Origin: Nemertoderma westbladi
Lineage: Eukaryota > Xenacoelomorpha > Nemertodermatida > Nemertodermatidae
Reading direction: 5' to 3'
Length of the DNA: 50,946 nucleotides
Assembly (NCBI GenBank): GCA_032718475.1
Contig: JAUCBJ010006894.1
Location: forward strand, 1 to 50,946
Shown: piece by piece, positions 1-10,077 of the stretch
Numbering within the stretch: position 1 is the stretch's first letter
Layout: every line of letters begins with the position of its first letter
Position numbers and translations under genes: made by a program
The notes under the pieces: generated by a model
Seen by the model: only the letters and a program-made list of their open reading frames with translations
What the model was told of the DNA's origin: nothing
Database searches by the model: none

Positions 1-560
1 ACCCCATCATAATTATGATGATCTAAGGACATGCATAGAACGTAGTCAACCACAACTATGAACAATAATGGCGCAAGTGTGACTCACTGGAGGACTCCCC
101 ATAACACTTTAAATGGTTGTGTCACCGTCAATAGTAGACACAAATGTTGTCGAACCATCGTATACTGATATTGCTGCAATAATTTAATCAATAATCCTAT
201 ATAATGAAAGTATGCGAGTGAGCGAGAGTCTAAATCAAAGGCCTTGAAGGAGTCAACAAAGATAACCGCCATATGCCTTTCTTTCTTTTTTGATAACTCT
301 TCAATTATCCACAGTGCCAAAATGGGCTCCATGGTCCCACGACCTTTACTGAACACATTTTGGTTCTCAACGTTACAGTTTCTCAGTGGGATCCCTGATG
401 CGATTTAATAGAATTCTATTGTATAGCTTTGCAGCAATCGAGAACAATTAGATTCACCGAAAAGAACCATGGAGTGTTATGTTGCCCTTCTTGGGAACTG
501 GCACCAACTTATTTGTTTTCATTTCTTGTGGGACTCTTATTGTTCTGTACATGACTACTT
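1..560 (-). pseudogene. LINE family A reverse transcriptase fragment (inverted piece)
   Basis: Read on the minus strand, this stretch matches the LINE-A copy at about 20905-21490. It covers the RT segment with the G-R-G-T-M-E-P-I-L-A motif and the V-D-S-F-K-A-F-D motif that corresponds to RT motif A. Small indels and stops break the frame, so it is a dead fragment. The fragment runs off the left edge of the window. The 3' part of a family A copy follows at 1066 in the opposite orientation, which could reflect a 5'-inverted (twin-primed) insertion. The family assignment rests on the match inside this window; the clade (RTE-like) is inferred from the simple-repeat 3' tails. Confidence 0.85.
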
Positions 561-1065
561 ATCTTATCTCCCAAGGCAGTCAGCAAATGGACCCAGGGCA
601 AATACCACACCCTGGTTTGCCATTCTACAGGGTGGTGTCGCGGTGGAGTCAGATATGAGGCCCATCACCCATACCTACTCTGAAGCACATGCCATAACCA
701 TTAGCTGTGTAGCTCATCTGCTGGGCCATACCCTGTACCCCTGCTGCCAGGTGCAGGTCGCAGTGAAGTGCACTCAGAGTGGACATGAGAATACTCTACT
801 CCTGACCAGCCAGCCATTGGTAGATCACCATCTGCCTTGCCAGCCATATACCCCTGCATCCAGGTATATTGGTCCTTATTCCAGGACCAAGGGTGTCCAT
901 ATCCCAGAATGAAGGGGGTCCTAGTTACAGGACCAGATTTGCCCTAGTAAGTGGGTCTATTCAGCCACAGGTGGCACCTGCATGGAGGTGGCAAGTTTTC
1001 TTGATCATTGACCTAGAATACATAAAATGTTTCATCGGTTTAGTACTCATTAGACCTTACTTACT
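561..1065. other. Unrecognised GC-richer insert between two LINE-A pieces
   Basis: About 500 bp with a base composition unlike its AT-rich surroundings. I do not recognise it. An open frame of 147 codons at 469-912 starts inside LINE sequence and is probably not a gene. Two hairpin-capable motifs of the same form, GGTCCT-N6-AGGACC, lie at 871-888 and 917-934. It may be an insertion, or filler at the junction of an inverted LINE. Confidence 0.4.
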
Positions 1066-1465
1066 TATAGGAGTCCATGCTGGGCTCTAACTGCTGAGGA
1101 CACCAAATCTCTGAATGGCACATTCACAAGAATGCTACGCCGGTTTCACTGTGTCAAGTATAATGCAAACATCTCCAACCAGACACTATATAACATAATA
1201 GGTGTCTTGGGGGATTCCCCAAGCATGACACTAGAACAAAGCCGCCTCGCCTCCTCTTTGCAGGACATTGTTTTCGCCGAGAGGATCAGCTTGTTTACAA
1301 TCTTGTGCTTTGGTAGCCCCATGGAGAAAATAAGCATGGTGGACAGCCCATGAATTTAGTGAGACGCGTTTAAAGGACACTGGCCTTGAAGGTGCGGATA
1401 ATCTCGCGAAAGTCACGGGGATAACGAGTTGTGGCGGTGTAATTTTGTTGATAAGCCTGCATACT
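1066..1465 (+). pseudogene. LINE family A 3' end (C-terminal RT region and 3' UTR start)
   Basis: Matches about 21915-22315 of the longer copy: W-A-L-T-A-E-D-T-K-S-L, the R-R-F-H-C-V-K-Y segment and the C-terminal K-D-T-G-L region are all readable. Premature stops and frame breaks are present. The copy is interrupted near 1465 by a minus-strand family B fragment. The family A 3' UTR seems to resume at about 1985-2030, where CAATGCAGCAGGCCGAT and a TAG-rich tail are seen. Confidence 0.8.
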
Positions 1466-1870
1466 ACTACTAGGTCGAGCGAACTCGGACAGTGGAAATG
1501 AGATCCTTCCAGGCTTCCCGATTCTCCATAGTTGTCGCAATTTCGTTTCTCCCAAGTTCAGTATCCCTTTCAAGTTGATTTATATATGTTATGGCCGGTC
1601 GTCCACGACTACGCTTTCCATGAGTTGGTTGCCAGAGGAGTAGATCTGGTATGACCTCGTCTTTACTTCGCCAGCAGTGCCCACTGATTCTTAATCTGCG
1701 TTCACGGAGGGTGGTTGATACAGGTGGTATTGTACCATAAAGCTCGGCGTTTGTCATGTGTTGTCTCCAGCTGATGTTTAGGGCTGCCATTAGTAGTCTT
1801 GTGTAGAAACCATCAATTCGCTGTTCAAGTGATTTAGTCAGTGTCCAGGTCTCACCCCCGTATAAAAATA
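1466..1870 (-). pseudogene. LINE family B 3' end
   Basis: On the minus strand this reads the C-terminal part of a second LINE family, with the motif L-Y-G-G-E-T-W-T-L-T-K-S-L-E-Q-R and the block N-I-S-W-R-Q-H-M-T-N-A-E-L-Y. The same block occurs at 34588-35664. The 3' terminus is the CTACTACTACTAGG tract at 1464-1477, a (TAG)n tail on the minus strand. It lies tail-to-tail against the family A copy and looks inserted into its 3' UTR. Sequence from 1870 to 1985 continues an open frame but no longer matches family B. Confidence 0.85.
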
Positions 1871-1984
1871 AAAATATATAAACCGGCATAGCATTGTTAA
1901 TGCTCGCTGCATTGGGCTTGGCAAATGTGGATTGCATGGTGGTGACAAAATATTTTGTTAAAACTGGTATATAGCATCTCAATG

Positions 1985-2607
1985 GTGCAGATTCAATGCA
2001 GCAGGCCGATTATAGTACTGTAGTAGTTAAATATATTAAAATACAACCTGCAATTTTAAAATGAAGTTTATGCAATGGTATATTATTCAATTATTTTTTA
2101 AATTAATTTATTTGTTTGATATACCACACTTTTTAATTTGAAACCGTGGCTGCTCCCATTGGAATAATAGTGAATAAAAACGTTCTGGAACACACCCTTG
2201 TGAAACCGAAAATCTAAGTGCTTTTGCATATAAAGTCGATACGGTATAGAATTTGGTAACTTTTAGGGAAATCCTCAATAATGCCAATTAGGCATCAGTC
2301 GTATTATTGATGACAACAATATTACCAACCCGAATCAGTTCAAACATTTTCTACTGTATATACTTCCATGCAAGGTCTGCTGGACTATTGGATATATTTT
2401 ATTTATTTATGTGAATACACATGGCATCCTTTGGGCTACCATTACTTAATTTATATCAGGTTTATTTAAAAATATTTACAGTGAAACTATAAACGCGTTA
2501 ACGCGTACTTTACTTTAAATTTATTCAAATTTATCGTGTTTATCAGGATTTTTACCAACATTCTCATCTACAATCTAACCTATTTAACCTGCAGCATCTT
2601 ATCCACA
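1985..2607. other. LINE-A tail remnant, then AT-rich sequence without recognisable genes
   Basis: About 1985-2030 resembles the LINE-A 3' UTR and tail. From 2030 to the start codon at 2608 I see only AT-rich sequence. It presumably contains the promoter and 5' UTR of the ShK gene, but no clear TATA box or initiator could be assigned. Confidence 0.4.
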
Positions 2608-2677
2608 ATGAAGATGTTACTTTGCGTACTGTTGTTTTCTACATTATTCGGGAATATCTATTCACGTAGAGCAAGAG
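2608..2677 (+). CDS. ShK-type secreted peptide gene, exon 1 (signal peptide)
   Basis: The first ATG opens a short frame encoding a typical signal peptide: Met-Lys, a Leu/Val/Phe-rich hydrophobic core and a polar C-region with a plausible cleavage site near residue 19-20. Basic residues follow. The frame meets a consensus splice donor (AG|GTAAGA) at 2678 and ends in phase 1. Two later acceptors (7555 and 7687) continue this phase without frame disruption, which is the main reason to link the exons. The product would enter the secretory pathway. The intron of about 4.9 kb is long and repeat-filled. Transcript evidence would be needed to confirm the link. Confidence 0.6.
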
Positions 2678-2830
2678 GTAAGAAGTAATTAATTGATATT
2701 TATTATTCCAAAATAGTAACATTACTCAACGCCGTTAGTATTAACAGCGAGTTGTTATTTAGCACTTTACAACTTTAGAGGACATTACAGCATTGTATTG
2801 GCCTGTACATTTAGTATTATATTTGGTGTT

Positions 2831-2919
2831 ATTGTTCACGCGGTAACCCAAGACGGCGTTAAGTAATGTCCACTAAGGGGACATTACTTAACGCCGTCAT
2901 GGGTTACCACGTAAACAAT
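2831..2919. repeat. Near-perfect hairpin, 41-bp arms
   Basis: Left arm about 2831-2871 and right arm about 2879-2919 are inverse complements with a few mismatches, separated by about 7 bases. The core is ACGGCGTTAAGTAATGTCC and its complement. A third, partial copy of the arm lies at about 2714-2735. No target-site duplication was identified. Confidence 0.85.
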
Positions 2920-3204
2920 AGGTGGAAATTTGCCAGCCAGATAGATAAGACAGCCAGATAGGCCTACTGCATTACATACCGGTAGACGGGGTATAGCTAT
3001 TAATAACCAGTAGGGCCTAGCTAGTAGCTATATTATTATAACATGGCTCCAAACGCCAACATAAATATTAGCTAACTTATTTATAACATAATTTATGTCA
3101 TTTTTACATTTATTTATGCAGCAACTAAAATAATTTGTGCAGTTTCTATCACTTATAATGTATATGTACAATCATTTCGTAATGTTAAAATTTTAGAATA
3201 AAAC

Positions 3205-3330
3205 TACATACATCTTGCTGCAAAGTACTTTACAGTGTTCTGATCCTCGTGGCTTTATTTTCACTCACTCACTAACGTTCGTTCGTGTAACAAAGGATCA
3301 TCACACTGTAAAGTGCTACTTTACACACAA
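3205..3330. repeat. Short imperfect inverted repeat
   Basis: GTACTTTACAGTGTTCTGAT near 3225 and its approximate inverse complement near 3300-3325 (ATCACACTGTAAAGTGC) can pair around a ~60-base spacer. The function is unknown. It may be a small MITE or chance in AT-rich DNA. Confidence 0.45.
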
Positions 3331-3570
3331 GTATGTAAATAGTTATTCATCTTCAGATTTTATAGGAATAAGGTACCTTGCTTTAAAGTCTGGGTCACTA
3401 TTTGTAATTTAAATCTACCCATAAATGCGGAAATGTCATGAGAGCATGTCTGCAGTAGGCCGACCGTAGTTAAATTACAGTAGATACAAGCTGAAATGCG
3501 CCGCTAACATATAGAAGCATGTAGTTAAGAGTCCAGCAACATTTTCCCTTCTTAGAAATCGAATAAATGT

Positions 3571-3660
3571 CATGGAACAGACGTGTGTGTCATGGCGCAA
3601 TACCCATGGAACAGACGTGTGTGTCATGGCGCAATACCCATGGAACAGACGTGTGTGCCA
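3571..3660. repeat. 34-bp tandem repeat, about 2.6 copies
   Basis: Units start at 3571, 3605 and 3639 with CATGGAACAGACGTGTGTG. The first two are nearly identical. No coding meaning is apparent. Confidence 0.9.
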
Positions 3661-3884
3661 GGGTTCCGAAAGGGTTAACATAGAACGCTTCTCATACAAT
3701 AATCATTAAAAGCCACCTGTCTCCAATTTTTGAATTTCCATTTTTTTCTCAACTACTTGGCGATTGAATATTCCTCCACATCCAAATTCGAATGACTCAA
3801 TGCCGACGCAAGGTGGCGCCTTTTGTGCCATTGATAGTAATCCAGGCTAACAATATGGGTTGTGATTTCAGTGATTGATTTTCA

Positions 3885-4144
3885 GTAACGACCGACACCT
3901 GTAACGTCCGTCCGACGCCTGTAACGTCCGACACCTGTAATGTCCGACATCTGTAACGTCCGACACCTGTAACGTCCGACACCTGTAACGTCCGACACCT
4001 GTAACGTCCGACACCTGTAGCGACCGACACCTTTAACGTCCGACATCTGTAACGTCCGACACCTGTAACGTCCGACACCTGTAACTTCCGACACCTTTAA
4101 CGTCCGACACCTGTAATGTCCGACACCTGTAATGTCCGACACAT
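3885..4144. repeat. 16-bp minisatellite, about 16 copies
   Basis: The unit is CCGACACCTGTAACGT with scattered single-base changes. Because 16 is not a multiple of 3, the three minus-strand frames give the same 16-residue repeat in turn. Open frames here are therefore a by-product of the repeat and not evidence of a gene. Confidence 0.95.
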
Positions 4145-5099
4145 GATTATTTAAAATGATTTGTTGTCCAATTACAGCGTACTGTATTATATAAAGGCAT
4201 ATTCCTTATCTGTATTGTTTGTTTGTAATGTAGGCCTACTACTAAATACTAGACCACAAAATAAACATTTTTCTTTGTTCAGGACAGAACCGAACAGCAT
4301 AAGTATATTTTTGCTACTAAGGTTTCTATCGCTGTTAAAAAGTTTTATTAAGTACACACAATACGAAATCATACGACAAGAAGTGCGGATAGATGGGAGC
4401 GTTTGAAGTTGGAAGCAAGAGCCAAGAGCAAGAGGCAAGAGCCTCATACCTGTTTAGCACCAGTGTAATGCGATAATGATAAAATTACCTACAGTATGCC
4501 CACCAATTCTGGTGCGACAGCCAGAATAAAGGAGCACTCATCGGCGACTTTTGTTGAAGAGAAAGTTCAGCGCAAGTACTAGCAGCTAGGGTCTAAGGTC
4601 CAATAGTGGCCATCAATAGCGCCGCTTCGTCTTATCAGAAATTTTACAGTACAGTAAATAATTATTGCCTCTTTATTGCTTTGGTTAGAAAATAACGTGC
4701 CATTGTAACCTGCTCCTTTCCTTTAATCTACCTATTCAATGCACATACCGGACTTTCGTACTGTAACCATTACTAGGAAGGGGGGGGGGGGGGTAGCGGT
4801 AGCCCCTCAAACTCCTCTCGATTTTTTTTCTTATTTTGTACCTCTTACATATCTCCAATGTAGCTAAAAATGCATAGGAAACGATATACCATCGGAAAGA
4901 GACTCATCAAAAGTCGATAAAATTTGAAAAAAAACATTTAGTGGCGTCCCCTACCGGTCTGCGTGAGATTTTAAAAATTTCACTTCAGAATTTCACTTTA
5001 AGGGGGAGGGGGGCTGGGGGGGGGCTGGGGGGGCTGGTACCCCCTCAGGAGATGTTTTTTTAAACAGCTCTAACTTCGTGTTGTAGGTCAATCAATGTT

Positions 5100-6500
5100 A
5101 TGTGGTGTTCAGCCAACGTGGGGAAGGCCAAAGTGCGAGCGAGTGGCGGAATTAAATATTTCACTAAAAACAGTCTATAAACAGTCCCTTAATATTTATT
5201 TCAAAAAAGTGCTGGATAATCTTTCATGATCTTCAGAAAACTTTTCAAACGAGCCATAAAATTATCGAATCAGGGTGAAAAACGGCGGAGGAGTAGTATT
5301 TTGAAAAATGGAAATCTCGTGAAATGTAATTCCGAGATAATTTGCTTTAAAGTTTGAACCTGCCCGCTCAAACGTCTGTAGTCTGTTAATCGGTCAGTGA
5401 TGTTTGACACTGTGGCTTCATACCAACTGTCTGTAGTCTGTTAATCGGTCAGTGATGTTTGACACTGTGGCTTCATACCAACTCACTAAAATTATCAATA
5501 TGGGGGTTTTCGGGGTCGGTGATTTCATTTCTGATGTCAGTTTCAATATTTGATGGTAACTAATATGTCTGTCTGACAGTTTGTCTGTCTGTCTTCTATG
5601 TTTTTATGGACAAACTGGTAGACGGAAAGACAGCGATAACTCGAGAACTAAAAAAGATCTCGCCAAACGGTTTCAAGATTTGAACTCCCTATTAAATTCT
5701 GAATCAGATGAAAAAACCAAAAATGTGACAATTTTACCCAAAGAAGGGGTAGCCCCCCCCCCCCACCCCCCTTAACAATTTCAGTTATTTTCCATTTTTA
5801 TTTTCCGATACCATGTTTTTTGTTTATATTCATCATATTTTTCACGCACTTTTTGTATTGTCGTTTTCTATTTCTGAAAATTAGCAATTTTGTAAAAATA
5901 AATTCAAAATATTTTAAAAATATAAAAAAACCCTTTCTTGTAATTTTTCATACAAAAAATAGGGAATTATTATTAAATTAAGAAATGTGCTTGAAATTTA
6001 TTGTATAGCTTATGAAATTAAATTTCATAATTAATGCGAGGGTGAGCGGGGGGGGGGGGGGGGGGGAGGGTTAGTCCCCTTCGATAAAAATTTCACAAAT
6101 TTGCTTTTTATTGCAGAATTTAATGGGGATTTCAGATTTGATATGCGTTTAGAGATATCTCTTTTAGTTCTCGATTTATCGCGAATATCTGTCTGACAAC
6201 CTACTTGTCAAAATGTAATACAGGCAGACAGACAACCGACCCACGGATAATTTACATTCTACAAAAAATAAAACTGACATCGGAAATGAAATCAGCGACC
6301 CCGAAAACCCTCATTAATATAATTTTAACTCGGGTGGTGGTGTACTTCCATGTCAGACAATATTAACCAACCTGACCCAGATGGGTAGTTTTGAGCGAGA
6401 AGCTTTGAACTTTTGAAGACAATTATCTCAGAATGACATTTAGTTTTGCACGAATGTGAGCGTATTCAATTCCGCCACACCAACCCCCATAAAGTTGGCG
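5100..6500. mobile_element. Large fold-back (long inverted repeat) element
   Basis: The left half (about 5110-5775) and right half (about 6035-6495) are imperfect inverse complements over most of their length. Paired blocks include GGTCGGTGATTTCATTTC near 5515 with its complement near 6275-6295. The GAGAACTAAAAAAGATCTC block near 5643 pairs with 6153-6175, and the GAAGGGGTAGCCCC block near 5743 pairs with 6060-6085. The TTTGAACCTGCCCGCTCAAA block near 5354 pairs with 6390-6410. CAGACAGA-type simple repeats lie inside the arms. No ORF for a transposase was recognised, so it is non-autonomous. A single arm of the same family is at 19425-19572. Confidence 0.65.
5374..5483. repeat. 55-bp tandem duplication
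   Basis: Two adjacent copies starting at 5374 and 5429, each beginning GTCTGTAGTCTGTTAATCGG, identical by eye. It sits in the left arm of the fold-back element and has no equal in the right arm, so it probably arose after the element formed. Confidence 0.9.
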
Positions 6501-7554
6501 TTAGGCAATATTGGAACTACAAGGTTGATTACCAATCAACCTTGTATCACCCCAATAAGCGGGGCAACAATAGGCCCCAAGTGGACATACACACAATGGG
6601 GGTCAGAGGTTACACCTCCGGGAGGGAGAGAGAGACAGCAGCGGGGGGAAGTACACCCAGGGAGATGGGAAGGTGACAAGTGAGTTATTAGCCAATGGGG
6701 GGAAGGCATCGGCTGAGTAGTGTAATGCGGCCAACCGGTGCAATATATTACCATGTCAGTGTATCATTCATTCACTCTTTAGTCAGATAGTTAGGGTGGT
6801 ACCGAGACTCTTATCACCGTCTCCGTCCACTGCTATCAGCCTATCTCATCAGTGCAATACCGGTACTCACGTTATTCTATTTCAACTGTGCTTTATATTT
6901 ATATTCTATGGACCAACAATAGCCAGAGTTAATAACACCAGAACTCTTTTCACGCACACGGCGGGGACGCGTAGATAAGAAACCGGATAAACCGGGATCC
7001 TCGGTGGATCCCGTCACAACGAAAAATACTCCTCCGCCATTTCTTAACCGTTTTTTTTGCAATTTTTGCTTTATATGCAAGTTCATTTCATAAGCTTCAA
7101 TAAATTTCACAAACTTTTCTTAATTAATAACATTTCCCTATTTTTTGAATGAAAAATTAACAAAAAGATTTTTTTTGTTTTTGACTAATGTTGAATTAAT
7201 TTTTACAAAATATTCAGTAACTGTTTTACAAATAACTACGATATGATGCGTCTATTCTAAGGAAAAATATATACTATACATAGTATTACTATACAATAAT
7301 AGTTTGATACTTCTTGAAAATAATATAATATGAGAGTTACGATTTAGTCAATGTATTTTGTTATGAGATTTATAATTATAATAATATTCTAATTTTTTAT
7401 AATATATAATTTAATGATACTAATTTATTATAATTTTAAATTTTGTTGTATCGTCTGACACGTTTACTTTATAAATTGAACAACTTCCTCAATATCTTAC
7501 CTTAATATTGATTAATTTATGAATTTATTTTCATCCTTTTTTTTGCTTGCTCAG

Positions 7555-7815
7555 ATAATGAGGACGGGGTGTCATGGAGACCGTTTAATAATGAGAACAA
7601 TACTAATAATAATTATATGTATTATTTTTATTATAAGTCTACAATTCTTAGCTGCCTGACATCTACTCAAGCCTTATTCATTGCAGAGCGAGTTTGTGTG
7701 GACTTCCTAATACGAAAATATTGTGCTCATTGGAAGTTCCTGGGATTTTGTGAAAGATATCCAGCGAAGATGTCCAGATATTGCCTAAGAACTTGCAGGT
7801 TCTGCACGGAGAAAG
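7555..7815 (+). CDS. ShK-type secreted peptide gene, exon 2 (ShK domain)
   Basis: Encodes one ShK domain at about 7690-7803. Six cysteines are spaced in the family pattern, with the Cys-x-Asp start, a Cys-x-x-Trp-x-x-x-Gly-x-Cys centre and a Cys-x-x-Thr-Cys-x-x-Cys end. The upstream half of the open frame is Asn-rich and low-complexity. Two acceptors fit phase 1. TGCTCAG at 7554 gives the whole exon; TTGCAG at 7686 gives an exon with almost only the domain. The donor at 7816 (AAAG|GTTGGT) is also phase 1, so the domain is a symmetric 1-1 module. ShK domains occur in potassium-channel-blocking venom peptides, but also in enzymes and other secreted proteins. Channel-blocking activity cannot be inferred from this sequence. 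Confidence 0.75.
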
Positions 7816-8859
7816 GTTGGTTTGTTTGTTTTAAGTAATCTCCAACTATTAATTAATTATTATGTTCATCTAACAATTTGATTTGTTAAAAGCCGATATA
7901 TAAAAGTCACTTAGTGCTACTTAATTAAAAAAGCAGTGAGTTTGTTCCACCTTACCCAAAGAATTCACGCCATATTTAAAGAAGCATTCAGTAGCCACGT
8001 TCTGCTTATATTATATGAGTAGGCCTATATATAAAATGATGACTGGAAGAGCGCTTTTCCACTGAATGTATTACTGAGGTCGCATCTAATCCAAAACTTA
8101 GAGTCCACAGATAAGTTTAGAAGGAAAATTGTTGTAGAACCTTGACGTCAAATATCTGTTTATATCATTGTGTATATTTTTTCAGCGTTATGATCCACCG
8201 AGTGTATTTATGAATTTATATACCAAGCGAGTGCATCGAGGGAGGTTTACATAAATATACAAGGCCCATAAACGCTGAATAGTGCACATTTCACACAATG
8301 ATGAATGTAATCTTTTTACATTATGTATACTTATCGGCGTTCTGATTGCTTAATGATGAATTAGCATTAATATTGCGGTTCCGTTCAATGGGTACAACGG
8401 CAACTGCGTACAGTGAGTCAAAGGGAACAAAACGAGTTAAAGTGTACAACATCAAACGGTACAACGAGTCAAAGGATACAAACCACGCGGCCAAAGGGTA
8501 CAAAACAGGTCATCAGAGGGTGTAAACGATACGAGTCAAAGGCTACAAAACGCCTTTTCAGAGTTCCGGTAGGTCTATACATACATCTGACTGCTGATTC
8601 TAAATTAAACTTGGTTTTCTATTCTACAACAATTCCTAATTCACGTTTATTGTTTTGGTTCCTTTCAACTTGCCTCTGTAACCTGCTCCTTTACTAATGT
8701 TAAAGCTTTTGCGGCTAAAATGTCCCCTTTTTACACAATGCTCTGGATACTCTAAACCTTAAAAAACTCTTTTAAGAACGTTATATTTTATGAACTGATA
8801 TAAACTTTCTCCCCCCAGCGTTTATTCTAAGTATAGAACTTTATCGTACACTCTTACAG
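7816..8859 (+). other. Proposed intron 2 of the ShK gene
   Basis: AT-rich sequence from the GTTGGT donor to the CTCTTACAG acceptor at 8859. From about 8358 on it contains the left arm of the inverted ~18-bp repeat arrays. No other gene is seen. Confidence 0.35.
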
Positions 8860-8981
8860 AAACGCCAGTTGCTAAGATTACAAAATCACCACCAGCTATT
8901 GGACAGGATTCTCTTTGTCTTCATGCCTCTGTGATATTCACCATCCAATCAGTATACTTTCCCCTCTACGTCACACCATAG
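8860..8981 (+). CDS. Possible last exon of the ShK gene
   Basis: A good acceptor (pyrimidine-rich, ending TTACAG at 8859) opens a frame that fits the phase-1 donor at 7815. It stays open for about 40 codons to a TAG at 8979. The first residues are a Thr/Pro/Lys-rich linker of the sort that often follows ShK modules. The remainder is not recognised and has a single Cys. No other exon was found between. This is an inference from splice signals and phase only; the gene could instead end or continue elsewhere. No AATAAA lies close downstream; one is at about 9736. Confidence 0.35.
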
Positions 8982-9947
8982 CCTGAATTACCGGATCCCT
9001 TGGTTACGGGTTGGTGGCATGGTTACTGATCCCTGATTGGAAGTTCTGACGGATTCCATAGGTTCTACAGCGTTCGACGTGATTCATGCTTTCCCGGCTA
9101 TTTCAGGCAAGAACATTATTGCAACCCCTCGAGTTGTGTGCGAGTGTTTATACACTTCCTGACTTTGCACCCAGAAACACCAGCGGCCAGAGAGACATAG
9201 AACGCAAATCTATTAACGTTTACACGTACATACTCACGTTTACATTCTTATTTAACGTCCACATGTCCTGTCCATACTACTTCTGACTAGCACTGCAACA
9301 CATCCTGACTGTCTGATATTGCCGCAACACCGCATTTTATACTGTTTTATGCTGTTATAATCTGTTGTAATTTGTAACATATGAATTAATGTTAATAGTT
9401 GGAGAATACTTACGAATAACCGGTACCGGTAGATGTCTTGGTTTTCATGATTTATTGAGGTAAGCGGAGGGGAATACTATTCACAATTGCCTAGCTCAAA
9501 TAACAGTGGTTTGTATGAGTTTATGCTGTATCATAGTCCCCAACGTACGTGAGTTAAGTTCTCCTTATATGCGAGTAAAATTGGTGACTGTTGGCAAATT
9601 AGCGTGTTTCAGTACTATTGTCAGTTGTGTGAGTATGAACGATTAATATTACATCCCTAAAGGATGTAAACATTTGCATTGTCTTATGTCCACCCGTTGT
9701 AATTGTTGTATCCTTTACATCGGAAGTATAGAAGAAATAAAGTGAAATGTATTAGGTATTAATTATCCCAGATTTATTAATACAGGTCCAGTTTATCAAC
9801 CGTACCAGACACGGTAGGCTGGTTTAAAGGGAAGTACAGAAGTACTTAAATAATTCAGCATGTCAATACAGCAGTATATTCATCAGACCATATCCCAGCA
9901 CGTAGACGGTAGTTATATTAAAAAACTGTTAAAGTACTTAGATCCAA

Positions 9948-10077
9948 CTACTAGGATCGGCATGCTGCATTGCAGCTGCATTTTTAAGAATGCTGTGCCG
10001 GCTTGTCAACAAAATTGCACCGCCACAACTCCCTATCACCCATGACATTTGCTCGATCATCCGCATCTTTAAGGCCA
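9948..10077 (-). pseudogene. LINE family A 3' end, short fragment
   Basis: On the minus strand it matches the last ~130 bp of the LINE-A copy ending at 22366: the final codons, the GCAGCTGCAATGCAGC block of the 3' UTR and the start of the TAG tail. It is heavily 5' truncated. Confidence 0.85.

Larger units (their letters stand above)
2678..7554 (+). other. Proposed intron 1 of the ShK gene, filled with repeats
   Basis: Bounded by a GTAAGA donor and by a pyrimidine-rich acceptor ending in TGCTCAG at 7554. It contains, in order, a hairpin, a 34-bp minisatellite, a 16-bp minisatellite, poly-G tracts and a ~1.4-kb fold-back element. Apart from these, 4145-5100 and 6500-7554 hold AT-rich sequence in which I see no genes. 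Long G-runs occur at about 4770-4785, 5000-5030 and 6049-6066. Confidence 0.5.

Noticed and set aside
469-912. 147-codon plus-strand frame
   Set aside because: Its start lies in antisense LINE sequence and the rest is unidentified insert; no domain, and composition does not suggest selection.
3885-4144. CRISPR-like array
   Set aside because: Uninterrupted 16-bp tandem units with no unique spacers, in a eukaryotic setting.
5581-5775. 64-codon plus-strand frame starting in a TGTCTGTCTG tract
   Set aside because: Consists of simple repeat and fold-back arm sequence and ends in a poly-C run; no coding character.
8500-8516. CTGATGA-type hammerhead core on the minus strand
   Set aside because: No GAAA and no compatible stems follow; the other CTGATGA words (for example 21290 and 21557) lie in LINE coding sequence without a core.
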